64,000 nt of DNA from Acanthamoeba sp. SK_2022b (lineage: Eukaryota; Discosea; Longamoebia; Acanthamoebidae), in the NCBI GenBank assembly GCA_027943245.1, contig JANDJZ010000261.1:1-64000 (forward strand), written 5' to 3'. The notes under the pieces were generated by a model. The model searched no databases and was not told where the DNA came from. It was given only the letters and a program-made list of their open reading frames with translations. Below are positions 52,546-64,000 of this stretch, in pieces. The translations under genes were made by a program, and so were the position numbers. How positions within the stretch are numbered: the first letter of the stretch is position 1; every line of letters starts with the position of its first letter.

Positions 52546-53080
52546 TGCTGCGGCGCCTCTCATCCACTGCGTTCTGTTGTTCGCAAGATTTGCTGGACGG
52601 CAGAGACGTTGTACCAGAGGAATAAACAGTTTGACAACAACTTCTTGTGGGTGGCATGGACTATGTAAACAAGAGTGCAATATAGCGACTTTATCTACGC
52701 GTCCATTGTCGTGGGGTGGTTTCATGCGCCTCAAAACAAACCTAAAGATTACCTTTGTTTTGACACAGAAGACGTGGACTGGTGCACATGGCCACAACCG
52801 TGAGCAGCTGCACTTGGGCAGGCCTGTCTGGGTAGAAAAGAACGAAGAAGAACGAAGCTCAGCCCTCCTGCGCCCAACGACCAAGGTGAAGGATACAAAA
52901 TACCTCGTGCACGTTTCAGACCAATGTCGTCGCAATTGCTCCAACTTGTTTCATGATTCAATCATCCTCTTCGAAGCGCCCACCAGTGCGCACCGGATAC
53001 GGGCACGAAGCAAGCGCATGACGCTGTAGGTCATCATGGTACATTGAAATAGCAAGGTCCGATCAGTCAGGATCAGGATA

Positions 53081-55018
53081 TCACCACATTTGTGAACAGC
53101 ACGCACCAGCAAATATGAGAAGCATGGTCTGGAAGCTCAGCCAATCGACCAGCGCACCGCCAATGAGGGGTCCTGCACAAGATCACGACGTCCAGTTAGA
53201 AAGAAAAGCTTACCGGAGAGAGTTCTGGCAGGAAAGGAGCGCACGCACCGCCGAGCATGCCCAAGGCATAAAACCAGTTGAAGATGGCATACACTCGGCC
53301 ATAGGCCCCACCGCCCATCTCGTCCACAGTGGCTGGTTCAACAAAGAAGGAGGAGGAGATAAGTCAGCGCCAAGGGGGAGGGGGCTTCGTGTTTGCACTT
53401 GCCTGCCATCTCGGAGAGGGTGGGCGTGAGTGCACACGCGGATGTAGCGCCGACGGCCACCAGGGCGAGAAGTGTCAACCACAGACTATTGGGCGGTGAT
53501 ACCAGAGTCTGTGCAAACACCAGACACAGTAAATAATAAGAATAACAAAAGAAAGCAAAAGTGGCCAGGAAAGTGGATGCAGCAGTACCAAAGCGACGGC
53601 TAGGCTGGAGAGGCCGATCAGCATGAGGATCGGTCTGTCCATTCTGTCGGACAGCCAACCAAACACGGGAGCTGAGAGCCCATGGGCCAGGGCCATCACC
53701 ATAAACGCCAATCCGATCACGATGGCCGACGAGTTGAACTTGGCTGCAAACACAAAAGCGAGGGTTGTGAGTGAGGACCCGCTCACCGGAGGACAGATAA
53801 GACGACTGAACGGTCGGAGTACCATCCAACACGGCCGGCAGGGTGGGTTCGAGCACAGTGAGAGCGCAGGCGCCCAGAGCAACAATGACGTTGGTCACCA
53901 GCACATTGCGGTTGAACACGATGGCGAAAAAGGTGGGCGGCCGACTGGCCGGTCCGGGCGGGTGCTCTCGGATCTTCTCCAGGTCCTCATCGGTATACAA
54001 TCGGTCATCTCCCGACGCTGCTCATGCGTGTGCGGTGGTGTGTGAGTGTGTTGGGCGGCAAGGCCGAAGGGCGTACAGTAGTAGCCAATGCCCTTGTGTG
54101 GTTGTTGCAACAAGTGCGTGTCTGCCGTTGGTTCGTCGCCCTCTTCCTCGCTCAGCACTGGCGCCGAGTGCGCAGGTACTGTACGTTCGGTAATCAGCAC
54201 CACACGGACGACCGCATCCATGGCCGCAATGCCTGCATTTTTCCAAAGAGAAGAGCAAGAGATAGTCAGCTGAATGCACAACATCAACAGCCAGTTAGCT
54301 ATACCTGAGGCGAGAATGAATGGCAACTGATAACCGCCCAACTGATAGACGAAGCCCCCAAACGGAGGACCAAGCAACATGCCCAGGGACATGGCGGTCA
54401 TTACCAGGCCCATGGCGCTGCCGAGCTCATGTGAGGGATAGGTGTCTGCCAGCAGCGCCAGCCCGGCCACCCACGTCGCCGCCGCGCTGGCGCCCTGCAC
54501 GAACCGTGCCATCACCATCACCGGGTAGAGTCTACGACGAGGGAATGAGAGTTAGCCGAAGAGATTAGGGCCGCCAGGAGAGACGATTACTTGATGAAGG
54601 CGAGTGTGAGTGTGGCTCCGCCGAGCCCCACGAAGCCGACCAGCATCGGCCATTTCCGTCCAAACCTGTGATATGAGCCAGCAAGTCGTGAGCATATGGC
54701 ACCACGAACTGCACACATGTGCCTGGTACGCACTTGTCCGACAGGATGCCGAGAATGGGCGTGAACAGCAACACACCTGCCGGGTCGCTAGCAAACAGAA
54801 TGCCCAGCTGCAGCATATGCCATGCAAACAATGAGAAACAACAAAAGAGAGGGGGGGGGGGGGAAGAGCAGGGTTACCTGAAGTGTGGAGACGCCCAATA
54901 CCTCGGGTGTGAAGATGGGCACCACCATGCCGTATATCAGGGCATCGGTGAACAGTGCCACGCTCACCACGATGAGGGTAGAGACAGGCGACGCCCGGAG
55001 CGCCGTGAGCCCCAGCAT
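53081..55018 (-). CDS. MFS transporter, SLC18-like
   Basis: ATG at 55018. Twelve-helix major facilitator with SLC18 (vesicular amine)-like features: helix 1 in VSTLIVVSVALFTDALIYGM then VVPIFTPEVLG; the loop 2-3 motif in FTPILGILSDK plus FGRKWPMLVGFVGLGG; VMARFVQGASAAATWVAGLA; LADTYPSHELGSAMGLVMTA; LGMLLGPPFGGFVYQLGGY; a central cytosolic loop; and PVFGWLSDRMDRPILMLIGL. The last helices are GRVYAIFNWFYALGMLGG and LIGGALVDWLSFQTML. The C-terminus is uncertain: read-through stops at 53081, but a GTGCGT donor could splice to a short exon ending near 52962. The substrate is unknown. It is probably a proton-coupled exporter in an endomembrane or the plasma membrane. Confidence 0.82.
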
Positions 55019-55185
55019 GTGTGCTATGTAAGAAGAGGAAGGGGAAACGAATGGTCCTTCTCGTGCGTCTTCCTGCTGGCCACACTTATGTCCTGTGCTC
55101 GGAAATTTCTGGTAATTGCTTACATCAGCATTACGCGGGGGAAGAGAGGCAGTCCAGATGCCTCAAAGCATACGAGACGGGGGCT

Positions 55186-55786
55186 GGTGCAGCCACGCTT
55201 CCGACACAAGCGATGGGACCTCTTTCTGCTCACCGTCTACTTCGGGGTGCAGCAAGACGAACAGATGAGGTCGTGATGCTGCCGTTCTCGGTGTTTCGCG
55301 AGGGAGCTTCGAGCACGTACATGATATCCAGGTAGACCGCGTTGACGGTGACCAAAGTAAAGAACATCCAGAGCAGCATGTCGAAGGTGACGCGCTTATC
55401 CAAGTCGAGACGATGCCTGCGCAGAGCTCGGTTCAATGGTGCACACAGGGCTGACCCTGCGAGCTCTGTGAGCTTTTGGGTGGCCATCTATGGCACTTCC
55501 GGTGGAGACTCTAACAACGAAAGCAACGAGACCACCATCACCTTCTACCCCGCATATGTGATGCCCTAGCACGGCTTGGGAAGAAGCTGGCCAAGCGCCG
55601 TGAGAGCAAGCGGCCAAGAGCGGCGGCGATGGGCGACCGGCGAGGCGGGACCGGCAGCCGGTGAAGATGCACAGGCCTCGTCCGCCCGGTGGTGCTGTGG
55701 CGCCTCTCTTCAACTGCGTTCTGTTGTTCGTCTCGCAAGATTTGCTGGACGGCAGAGACGTTGTACCAGAGGTTTAACTACTTCTT
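55186..55786 (+). pseudogene. Rearranged pseudogene copy of the rolling-stone-like gene
   Basis: Blocks nearly identical to 51149-52620. 55186-55215 matches 51149-51178. 55217-55246 matches about 51378-51402. 55247-55300 matches intron sequence 51417-51468. 55304-55425 is the reverse complement of 51686-51807. 55428-55550 matches 51806-51930. 55551-55786 matches 52404-52620, including 3' UTR. Introns are partly retained and most exons are deleted, so it is a DNA-level duplication with an internal inversion, not a retrocopy. It has no intact frame. Confidence 0.88.
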
Positions 55787-55886
55787 GTGGGCGACATGGA
55801 TTATGTACATCGTGTTTACTAACAAGAGTACAATAGTACGCACATAGCCTCCAAATGCGAGGAAGTTGATGGCACCAGAAGTCGCT

Positions 55887-56305
55887 TTACACCCTCTTGA
55901 TCTCGATCTTGTTGATCTTGCCCTCGGCGTTGAAGTCGATGAAGCAGGACACGCTCCAGGGGATGAACATGACCGTCACGGAGCCCTTGATGACCACCTG
56001 GTCGCCCTCCTGAACGGGATCCTGCCACTTGCCGGTGGGCTTCACCGACTTGAGGTACTTCTCGAAGGCCTCCTTGCCCTCGTGGGTGCCATCCCTATTC
56101 CACGACAACACGGTCAATTACGCGCAGTTGTGACGCTGATTAGCCTCATCCCCATTGAATTGCACAACGGCAGTCGCATTTGTGGCGGAACGCACCTCTG
56201 GCTGACGAGGACGATGTCGTCCGAAACGAGAGAAAGGACGGTATCGTTGTCCTCGGCGAGGCGAGCCTTGATGTACTGCGAAGCGAGGGCTACCTTATCG
56301 ACCAT
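55887..56305 (-). CDS. SnoaL/NTF2-like small protein
   Basis: Two exons. ATG at 56305 gives MVDKVALASQYIKARLAEDN then DTVLSLVSDDIVLVSQR. An intron follows (about 56194-56098), then DGTHEGKEAFEKYLKSVKPT, GKWQDPVQEGDQVVIKGSVT and a strand-rich end KINKIEIKRV. A helix followed by a beta-rich cone with the DDIV, GxxxGKEAFxxYL and VVIKGSV layout is typical of SnoaL-like/NTF2-like folds of about 110-120 residues. The ligand or reaction is unknown. Confidence 0.8.
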
Positions 56306-56742
56306 GGTTGTTGCTGCTGGGGTGGTGTTGGATTATAATAATGAAAAGGTTTTAGTTGTTCCCTTGTCGAGGCAGGAAATGACCCGACGCACTGAAATTC
56401 TGATTATGTCATCACAGCAAGAGGCCAAATGCTTGGCATACATTAACGCGGTACAGCGCAGCTTCCCAAGAGGAAGGCACGCGCTCTGATCACCAGCCGA
56501 AGGGGAACTATCTTAGTTTGATGAGCTGGCCTCCTACCATTGGCCTGAAGAGTCATAACCAACAGATAGCGATCTGGCCAGTGCTCCTGCCCCTTTCTAA
56601 ATTTCCCAATTTTTTCACCAAACCAGCACCAGGAAGCAAGGTCACCCATTACAACCTCCATGCCATGCTGTGGACAACGAGACAATGGGGTGTAATGGTT
56701 TATCAAGTTGCAAGCCTTGATGCCGCTCGCCACGACACCACT
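56306..56742. promoter_or_regulatory. Intergenic, promoter side of SnoaL-like gene
   Basis: About 435 bp between the start of the SnoaL-like gene and the stop of the Pro/Gln-rich gene. It is AT-richer than its flanks. A plus-strand frame from 56518 crosses it but is antisense to the next gene. No feature was recognised. Confidence 0.5.
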
Positions 56743-58489
56743 TTAGCCTGGTCGTTGTTGGCCGTAGGGGCCTGGTCGCGGCGAGGCCGCTTGTCGTGGG
56801 CCTCCCTGTTGTGGCGGGTGTTGCTGCTGGTGGTAGAACTGCTGCGGCGGGGGCAGCTGCCGTGTGGGCGAGAACGGGCGATCCGCTGCAGGGCCGGCGA
56901 AGGACCGTCGGTTTGGTGTGGGCGAGTAGTGGCCCTCGGTCGGGTCGTAGTGCTGTCGCTGCGACGGCGAGTCCCGCACGGGCACCGACGTGAACTCGAC
57001 TGTCAGGTGGCCGGTCTGCGGAGAGCCCTCAAAGCCGCCGCCAGAGGGCGACGCCGGTTGCGGCCTGAAGGAGGGCGGCGGGGCCGAGCCCAGGTGAGGC
57101 GGCGGGCTTCCGTGCTGCGGATAGCCACGTGGCGACATGGGCGGCGACGGCTGCCTCTGGTTGGGCGGCTGGTACTGCGGCTCCTGGTGGTGCGGGTGGC
57201 GTGCCGGCACCGGAGCCGAGCGCGCCTCGACCGGGCCAGGCATTTGTTGCTGTCGCTGCTCGTAGTCACCGCGCGGCGAGAGCGGCGGAGAGCGGAACGC
57301 TTGTGGCTGCTGCTGGGGCATCGGGGACGCGTTCTGCTGCTGCAGCTCGTAGAAGGAGTGCTGCTGGCGGAAGGGCGGCGGCGACGGCAGACGCGTGGCC
57401 GGCATCCGCGACGGGGGAGGCGCATGGCCGCCGGGGGGAGCCCGAGCATGCGTCGGTGGGGCCGCACGATGGCCTTGGTGCGACCCGTAGGCCGCGCGGT
57501 CTGGCAAGAGATACCCCCCCCCCCGAAATGGGGAGCCGGAGGTGAGCTCAGGTGGGCTTTGGTGCGTGCATGAGTGGACGAGAGAGGCCACGGCGTACCG
57601 GAGACGGTGGTCTGCGTGTGCTCGATGACGATGCTGGGCCGCGTTCTGTGAAAGAAGAAAACGAAGAAGACAGGGAGGGGTCAGTCGTGAGTGAACGTAC
57701 GGCGAGCCGAGAAGAACAAAGGGAGCCATCATACGCCATGCCTCCGGGCTCCAGGCGCAGATGCACGCCGGTCTTGTGGTAGCACACCTTGTTCTCCTTC
57801 TTTACGATCTTTGCCAATTCTCCCCGTATCTGGTTGTTGTTGTTGTTGTTGTTGTTGTGTGCGTGCGTGCATACACGCGCTCGGCGGGGTGAGCAACGCA
57901 AAACGCACATGCTGGGGCGGGCGGCAGCGAACCCGACGGCTTCGGATGTACATGAGGAGGGCCAGGACGAGATTGACGGCGAGGAGAATGCCATCGATGG
58001 GGATCCACATCTTGACCTCAAAGTGTCGTGGCGTGAACCACCGCATCATCGCGAACGGCATGAGGATGCCTATCGGGCACGGGTCAGCTTGCGAGCCGGA
58101 GGGCAAGGGGGCGGCAGGCGCGTGGCTTACCGACGAAGAGTAGGATCAGGGCTAGGATGAAGAGCTTGCTCCAGTGCGACAAAGGGCCGTAGGTGTTGTT
58201 CAGGCGCTGCATTGTGTGGTAGAACCTGTCCGGCGGAACCTATCCCGAAATGATTTTTTCAATATTAATAATTATTTATGATAATTATTTATGCTATAAG
58301 AGGTAATTCCTGAAAGTGAAATAATAATAACAGAACGAACGCGTAACAAATAAAAATTTATTATTAAAGGTAATGGTGCACCTTGCCCTGCAGGGAAGCG
58401 GGGAAGGCGATGGAGTCTGCGCCATAGATGATTTTAACCACCTCAGGGCCCTGCTCCGGCCGAAGCAGATGTTGCCTTTCTGGATCCAT
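56743..58489 (-). CDS. Two-TM protein with long Pro/Gln-rich tail
   Basis: ATG at 58489: MDPERQHLLRPEQGPEVVKI then IYGADSIAFPASLQGK, splice donor. The next exon has VPPDRFYHTMQRLNNTYGPL and a first helix SKLFILALILLFV. Then comes GILMPFAMMRWFTPRHFEVK and a second helix DGILLAVNLVLALLMYIRSR. A short cytosolic exon, IRGELAKIVKKENKVCYHKT, follows. The last exon (about 57510-56743) is very rich in Pro, Gln, Ser and His (QQHPPQQGGPRQAASPRPGP). Repeated SPRG/SPPM and PxxP motifs suggest SH3 or WW binding. No family was recognised. Confidence 0.65.
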
Positions 58490-58706
58490 GGTACACCTCG
58501 CTCACTTCTATGTTTTGTGTGTTTTATGTCGTTCCCTCTTAGGTCCCTCTTGCCGCTTCTTGTGTACTTCTGGTGCTTGCTCCCTCTATGTGTTGTGAAT
58601 CAACTGCGGGTGTTGCTTCGCTTCTGCCAACGGCCCAAAAATAAAAAGTTAGATATAAAAAAAAGGAATATGGGCTGTTTTTCTTTCTATCCAAGAGGAC
58701 CGCGGC

Positions 58707-61018
58707 ATGGAGCACATCACGGCAAAGGGCTTGGCGCAGCACACGAGCGTGTTGGCGAGCGCCGAATTCGAGGGTCGACTGCCCGCGTCTGAGGGCGAGG
58801 AGCGCACGCTGCGTTACCTCACAGCTGCCTTTGCCCAACTGGGTTGCTCTCCCGCTGGCGACAAGGACGGTTTGCTCCTCTACCCTGGCAAGGAGTGTTA
58901 TTATGTGTTTTCAGTTGTATTTATTTCTTAATTGTATTTATTTATCTCTGTGCTTGAAGGGGAGGGGGAAGCGGCGTGGCTGCAGAAGGTGCCGCTTATC
59001 GAGATCACACCTTCGGGCCACTCGTCGCTCGTGTTGAAGAGCCAACAGGGCGAAGAGTCGTTCACGTATCTCTCCGAGTTCGTCTCCTTCACCACCCTCG
59101 ATGGCCATGTCGACGTGCAGGACGCCGAGGTCGTGTTCGTCGGCTACGGCGTGGTCGCTCCCGAGTACGGCTGGAACGACTACGAGGGTGTCGATGTCCG
59201 CGGGAAGGCGGTCGTGTGCCTCGTCAACGACCCCGGCTTCCTCAACGATGACCCCAGCACGTGCCCCGCGCTACACGATGCGCTTTTTTGTCGACTAATG
59301 TAGATTGGGGGGGTGCAGAGCTGTTCGATGGCAAGAAGATGACCTACTACGGCCGATGGACGTACAAGTACGAGGAGGCCGCAAGGCAGGGCGCCTCCGC
59401 CTGCTTCATCGTCCACTGGTCGACCGCGGCCGCCGGCTACGGGTGGAACATTCCCCAGCATTCCAAGTACTTGCCAACGCCGCATGCACACAAGCCCTTG
59501 CGTGTCTGGCGACTGACTGGTCTCTCTGCGCCTCGTAGGAGCGGCCCGCACTTTCACTTTGCCTCGACGGAGGCGGCCGACTGTGCGGTCAAGGGCTGGG
59601 TGACGCTCGATACGGGCCGCCGCATCTTTGCCCGCAGCGGACGCAACATCGACGACGAGATCAAGCGCGCGTCGGACAAGGAGGCGCGTTTTAGGGCGTA
59701 CAGTCTGGAGCAGTCCCTGTCGGTGTCTCTGGACAGCTCCATACGCCAACTCGTCTCACATAACGTGCTGGCGCTGCTCGAGGGCTCCTCGCGCAAGGTG
59801 CGTGCTCTTGTCCCGTGCTGCCCGCGCGTTTTCTGTGAGCGAAACAGCAGCAGCAGTAACAACAACATATTGGCCCCGCAGGGTGAGGTGATCGTCTATT
59901 CGGGCCACTGGGACCACTTTGGCAAGCGGGCGGACGGCATCTACCACGGCGCTCGGGATAACGCCCTCTCCGTAGCTGCGCTACTCGAACTGGCCAAGGC
60001 CTTTGCCTCTCTCCCTCGGGTACCTACCGCCTCCAGCTCCTTCGCTTCACGGCGCGCGTCGTGCCCGGCCGACTACTGAACCTAAGGAGAGTAGGAGCAG
60101 CGAGGCCGCTCTGTTCTGTTCTTGGTGCCGACAGCCGAGGAGCAGGGGCTTCTGGCACGTGCCCCCCCCCAAAAAAAAGCCGGCTGCGGGTCACCCTCTG
60201 ACCTCTTTGTTGTGTTGGGTTGGGTCTCCGTGCGTGGCATCCCAAAAACGACTGCGACGACAGGGCTCGGAGTGGTATGCCGAGCACGTGATTCGCTTCC
60301 CGATCGAGAAGACGGTGGCGTGTATCAACATGGACCTGCTCAACATCTTTGGACGCACAAAGGACGTAACCTTCTTCGGCAGCGGCAAGAGCGATCTCGA
60401 CGACTACTCCGTGTGGGCCGCGACGCAACAGGGTCGTACCGTGGGTGAGGGTAAGTTCTCGTGTGCCTCCGACAGACTACGGTTTTGCGCACACCGCCTC
60501 CTTGACTCACCTTTGCACTTATTGCTGTTGGACAGATCCGTGGCCCGAGAACGGCATGTACTACCGGTACGCCACCAGCCAGAAACGTAGAGCCGACCTC
60601 GCTCGATCGCTCACCGGCGCTCCTCCGCTCCTTCTTTTCTGGTCGACGTGGCCGCAGGTCCGACCACTTCAGCTTCGCCAAGCGAGGCGTGCCAGGCCTG
60701 TTCATCTACCAGGGCATGGAACACGTGACCAAGGGGAAGGAGTATCTGCTCAAGATGAACGAGCGATGGACCCTCGAATGTTATCACAAGGTTCGCTGCG
60801 TGCTTGTGCGCGCTCGTGATGTGCATGGCTTAATCTACAACATCGCACAGCCCGCGGATCAGTACGTGGACGATCCCAGCAGCGAGTGGTGTTGGGACCT
60901 GGGCGGAGCCGAGGAAGATGTGCGCCTGCTGTTCCTCGTGGGACACAAGCTCGCCAACGAGGACACCTTCCCACAGTGGCGTCCAAGCAGCGAGTTCAAG
61001 CGTCGCGCCATCAACTGA
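58707..61018 (+). CDS. M28-family metallopeptidase with PA-like insert
   Basis: Multi-exon gene. The first secure exon starts MEHITAKGLAQHTSVLASAE, with an acceptor just before it at about 58696, so an upstream exon is possible. Then AEVVFVGYGVVAPEYGWNDY and VDVRGKAVVCLVNDPGF show the protease-associated domain. GEVIVYSGHWDHFGKRADGI gives the first zinc ligand (His in GHWDH). GARDNALSVAALLELAKA carries the bridging Asp. TAEEQGLL is the catalytic Glu pair, followed after an intron by GSEWYAEHVIRFP. INMDLLNIFGRT and SDHFSFAKRGVPGLFIYQGM supply the remaining Asp and His ligands. It resembles the aminopeptidase-type M28 common in bacteria. No N-terminal signal peptide is visible in the assigned start. 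It ends KRRAIN at 61018. Confidence 0.87.
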
Positions 61019-61562
61019 ACGCATCAAGCAAATGGACCAAATCAGCAATGTGGTGAATACAGCTTGAGGCTGGTGCAACATGGTCCTGCTCTTCTCAAAT
61101 TTTCAAGAGAATACTCATCATGATGCACCATTCCCTTCATTTACACTTAGCTTTATGGCGGCAGCTGCTTTAAGATGTACAATGGCATGAACAAGTTGTA
61201 CACTAAAGAAAGAGGTGATCATCAAGCACGCACCCTGCATTCCACCCTTCATGGGCAGGGTAGGTTGGCCGGCAAGACTCCGGCCCTTGTCGACAGTTGT
61301 TCCCGGTTTAAAGGGGGGACCTCAGCGCAGCAAAATAACCACGGCGGGGCTTTGGCTGTGCGCAGATCCGCTTTAGCGCTCAAACTCCTGGTGGACGGTA
61401 AGAGATGATGGCGACCAGCAAGTCAGGAAGTACACACCCCTTCTCCATGCCTCGCGCTATTGCATTTTACACTTGTTTTTTTGTTGTTTTCATCATCGTA
61501 CGCATGCGCTTTAAATCTTATTGAAAAAATAAATCCTCAACCTGCACTTATGGATTCTGTTG
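61019..61562. promoter_or_regulatory. Intergenic, adenylosuccinate synthetase promoter
   Basis: About 545 bp between two plus-strand genes: the 3' UTR of the M28 peptidase, then the promoter of adenylosuccinate synthetase. 61480-61560 is AT-rich just before the start codon. No RNA gene or repeat was recognised. Confidence 0.5.
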
Positions 61563-63998
61563 ATGTCTCACTTCTCTTCTGTCATGGTGAAAATCGCAGG
61601 TGTGGAGGCCGTACGTGCGCAGCAGGTGATCGCCATCATGGGCGCTCAGTGGGGCGATGAGGGCAAGGGCAAGCTCGTCGATGTCCTTGGTGCCGACTAC
61701 GACATTATCGCTCGCTGCGCCGGAGGTTCCAACGCCGGTAATTCACCGCCCTCTTTCCGTTTTCCTCTGTAAAGGCTACCAAGAGTTTTCTTTTCTTGGT
61801 TGAAATAGTAAGAATTCGTGTTTTAATGATATAATTTGGATAATTAAATCCAATATTATTTTGTTGCTAATGTATCATTGCACGTGCGCAGGCCACACGG
61901 TCATCGTCGAGGGCAAGAAGTTCGCCTTCCACCTGGTAACAGGCCCAGCTGGCGCCGACTCCATGTGCGGGTGTGTACTGACCGGCCGCGCTGTGTCCAT
62001 CAGATGCCCTCTGGCATTCTGCACGAAAAGGTGACCTGCGTGCTTGGCAACGGTGTGGTCATCCACATCCCCACCTTCTTCGACGAGATCAAGTCCCTTG
62101 AGGATCAGGGCATTCCCTACACAGGCAGGCACGTTCACCTCGCCCACGCCCGCAGTGTGTGTCACGCACGACTCGCTGCGCCCGTTGTGCATGCGTGGCC
62201 AACATAACCGTTGTTGCTCTCTCTCTCTCTCTCTTTCTAATAGGATCAAGATCTCCGACCGCGCGCATCTTGTGTTCGACTTCCACCAGGAGCTCGACGG
62301 CAAGCTCGAGGACGAGGCCAAGCGTGGCACCACGGATCTTTCGATCGGTACCACCAAGAAGGGCATCGGACCGTGCTACACCGCCAAGGTTCCTACTCTC
62401 TCTCTCTCTCTCTCTTACAGTGTTGTGTTGTGTTGCTGACTACTGGGCGTGGCGGTGGTGTGGACCAGGTTGCCCGCATGGGTATCCGCGTGAGCGACTT
62501 GGCCTTCCCTGCCAAGTTCGAGGAGAAGCTGACTGCCCTCGTCAACTACTACAAGCGGATCTTCCCCGACATGGCTCCCGTCGACATCCCCGCGGAGGTC
62601 GTCAAGTACACACAGAACTATTACGCCCGGTTAGCCGCCTTCCCTCCCCCCCTCCCGCTGCTGCGTGTAGCGCGAGCCATTACATGGAAGCCCACGCTTG
62701 GTTTTGCTCACACATGCTCTTGCCAGCATCCAGCCGTTGGTCGTCGATACCGTTCACTACCTCAACCAGGCCCTCAGGACTGGCAAGCGCGTGATGGTCG
62801 AGGGTACGCGCAGCTCGCTCTAGCACCCATTTGTTTTTATGATAATTTATTATTATTTATCAAGTGTAAAAAAACACTAATGTTTTCGAAACTGCGCAGG
62901 CGCCAACGCGACCATGCTGGATATCGACTTTGGGACCTACCCCTACGTGACTTCCTCCAACGCCTCCATTGGCGGCGCCTGCACTGGCCTCGGCCTGGCG
63001 CCCACCAAGATCGGCGCCACCGTCGGCATCATCAAGGTTAGTAGCCATGCGTTGCTGTGTTTTATTTTATACTATACGATTTATTATTTTAGCTCCATGG
63101 AAGTGGAGAAGGAGAACAGCTTCAAGAGTTTGGCCGTTTTCTGATACACATTTCCTAGATTTCCTTCCCTATTTGTTATTTGTTATTTATTTTTGTCAAA
63201 AATGTTTCTTTTCAATCGCTACAACAGTCATCTGATGGTCCTTTCCAACGCACGCACAAACGTAGGCTTACACGACCCGTGTGGGTGCTGGCCCGTTCCC
63301 CACCGAGCTGAACGACGCTCTAGGCGAGAAGCTGCGTGCTGAGGGACACGAGTTCGGCACCACCACCGGTACGTCCTGCCACTCGTGCCCCTCCCCACCA
63401 CACACACAAACGCTCGCGTGTCATGTTCGCCTCACCCTCGCCTCTGCGGCCCATTTTCAAAGGTCGCCCCCGCCGATGCGGCTGGCTGGACATCGTGGCG
63501 ATGCAGTACGCGCACGCCATCAACGACTTCACCAGCCTCAACCTCACCAAGCTCGTACGTCGCCGTCCCGCACTGTCAGGGCCACCGCGGTTCTTTGGCT
63601 CACGCGCGCCACTCCCCACCACCGCCACTTCCTGCAGGACGTGCTCTCCACGTTCGACGAGGTCAAGCTCGGCGTGGCCTACAAGGTCGACGGCGAGGTG
63701 CTCCCCTTCTTCCCCGCCAGCCTCGAGGTGCTGGGTAAGGTCGAGGTCGTGTACGAGACCCTCCCCGGCTGGAAGTGCGACATCTCCAAGGCCACGACCT
63801 TCGAGGAGTTGCCCAAGGAGGCTCAGACCTACGTCAAACGTATCGAGGAACTTCTCGAGTGCCCGATCGCCTGGGTACTCCCCCCCTCCTCCTCCTCCTC
63901 TTCGTGTCTTTGCCCTTCTCCTCACCGCTACCTCCCCGCTTGGCTAGATCGGCGTGGGTCCCGGCCGCGAGGCGATGGCCATCAAGACGCCCCAGTGA
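61563..63998 (+). CDS. ADSS: Adenylosuccinate synthetase
   Basis: First committed step from IMP to AMP (EC 6.3.4.4). ATG at 61563 ([20 protein letters not shown]), followed by the nucleotide loop [19 protein letters not shown]. After an intron comes [14 protein letters not shown], and splicing (GTAACA donor, about 61938 to 62005) gives [19 protein letters not shown]. Later exons give [95 protein letters not shown] and the C-terminal [15 protein letters not shown]. All family blocks occur in order, with Asp, His and Lys of the active site present. The stop lies two bases from the window end; because CAG/TGAGT resembles nothing needed downstream, I take it as the true stop. About nine introns, two with CT tracts. 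Confidence 0.94.
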
Positions 63999-64000
63999 GT

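Noticed and set aside
63996..64000. Splice donor at the window end (CAG/TGAGT)
   Set aside because: It is not a GT donor in the required position, and the TGA fits the normal C-terminus of adenylosuccinate synthetase.

Overview
This window looks like nuclear DNA from a free-living amoeba, most probably Acanthamoeba. The reasons are the high GC coding sequence, the many short introns with GTACGT/GTGCGT-type donors and CAG acceptors, the very small intergenic gaps, and the mixture of protein families. That mixture includes an IQGAP-type RasGAP, Rictor/Pianissimo, an AROM polypeptide, SFSWAP, a PQ-loop protein and a C9orf72-type DENN protein. The species is an inference; the eukaryotic gene structure is seen directly.

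Layout. 0.3-2.9 kb (+): C9orf72-like DENN protein. 3.1-5.2 kb (-): membrane-anchored tannase-like hydrolase with two frame breaks. 5.5-9.0 kb (-): protein with a cullin-N-like region and a FAM193-like tail. 9.3-15.9 kb (-): Rictor (TORC2). 16.4-19.9 kb (+): IQGAP-related RasGAP. 20.3-24.0 kb (-): single-exon multi-module glycosyltransferase. 24.0-29.6 kb: a low-GC island that carries about a dozen copies of a TGATGTGCATTGG-like motif and fragments of unrecognised coding sequence. 29.7-32.4 kb (+): CENP-C-like kinetochore protein. 32.5-34.9 kb (-): SFSWAP splicing regulator. 35.0-36.1 kb (+): short protein with an SH3-like piece. 36.3-38.6 kb (+): xylose isomerase. 38.7-39.4 kb (-): BTB/POZ protein. 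39.6-40.2 kb (-): small membrane protein. 40.3-42.2 kb (-): TDP2-like phosphodiesterase. 42.5-44.3 kb (-): PQ-loop membrane protein. 44.5-50.2 kb (-): AROM polypeptide. 51.0-52.5 kb (+): rolling-stone-like membrane protein, with a rearranged pseudogene copy at 55.2-55.8 kb. 53.1-55.0 kb (-): MFS transporter. 55.9-56.3 kb (-): SnoaL/NTF2-like protein. 56.7-58.5 kb (-): two-TM Pro/Gln-rich protein. 58.7-61.0 kb (+): M28 peptidase. 61.6-64.0 kb (+): adenylosuccinate synthetase.

The genes do not form one pathway; this is an ordinary compact eukaryotic gene neighbourhood. The most unusual points are four. The AROM polypeptide stops after its dehydroquinase domain and has no shikimate dehydrogenase domain. 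The 5.6 kb low-GC island has its own repeated motif. The rolling-stone-like gene has a pseudogene copy with one segment inverted. The CENP-C and C9orf72 homologues are recognisable only after the exons are joined. All seven long CA/TG microsatellites lie in introns. Exon limits are read by eye from splice signals and homology and may be off by a few bases.
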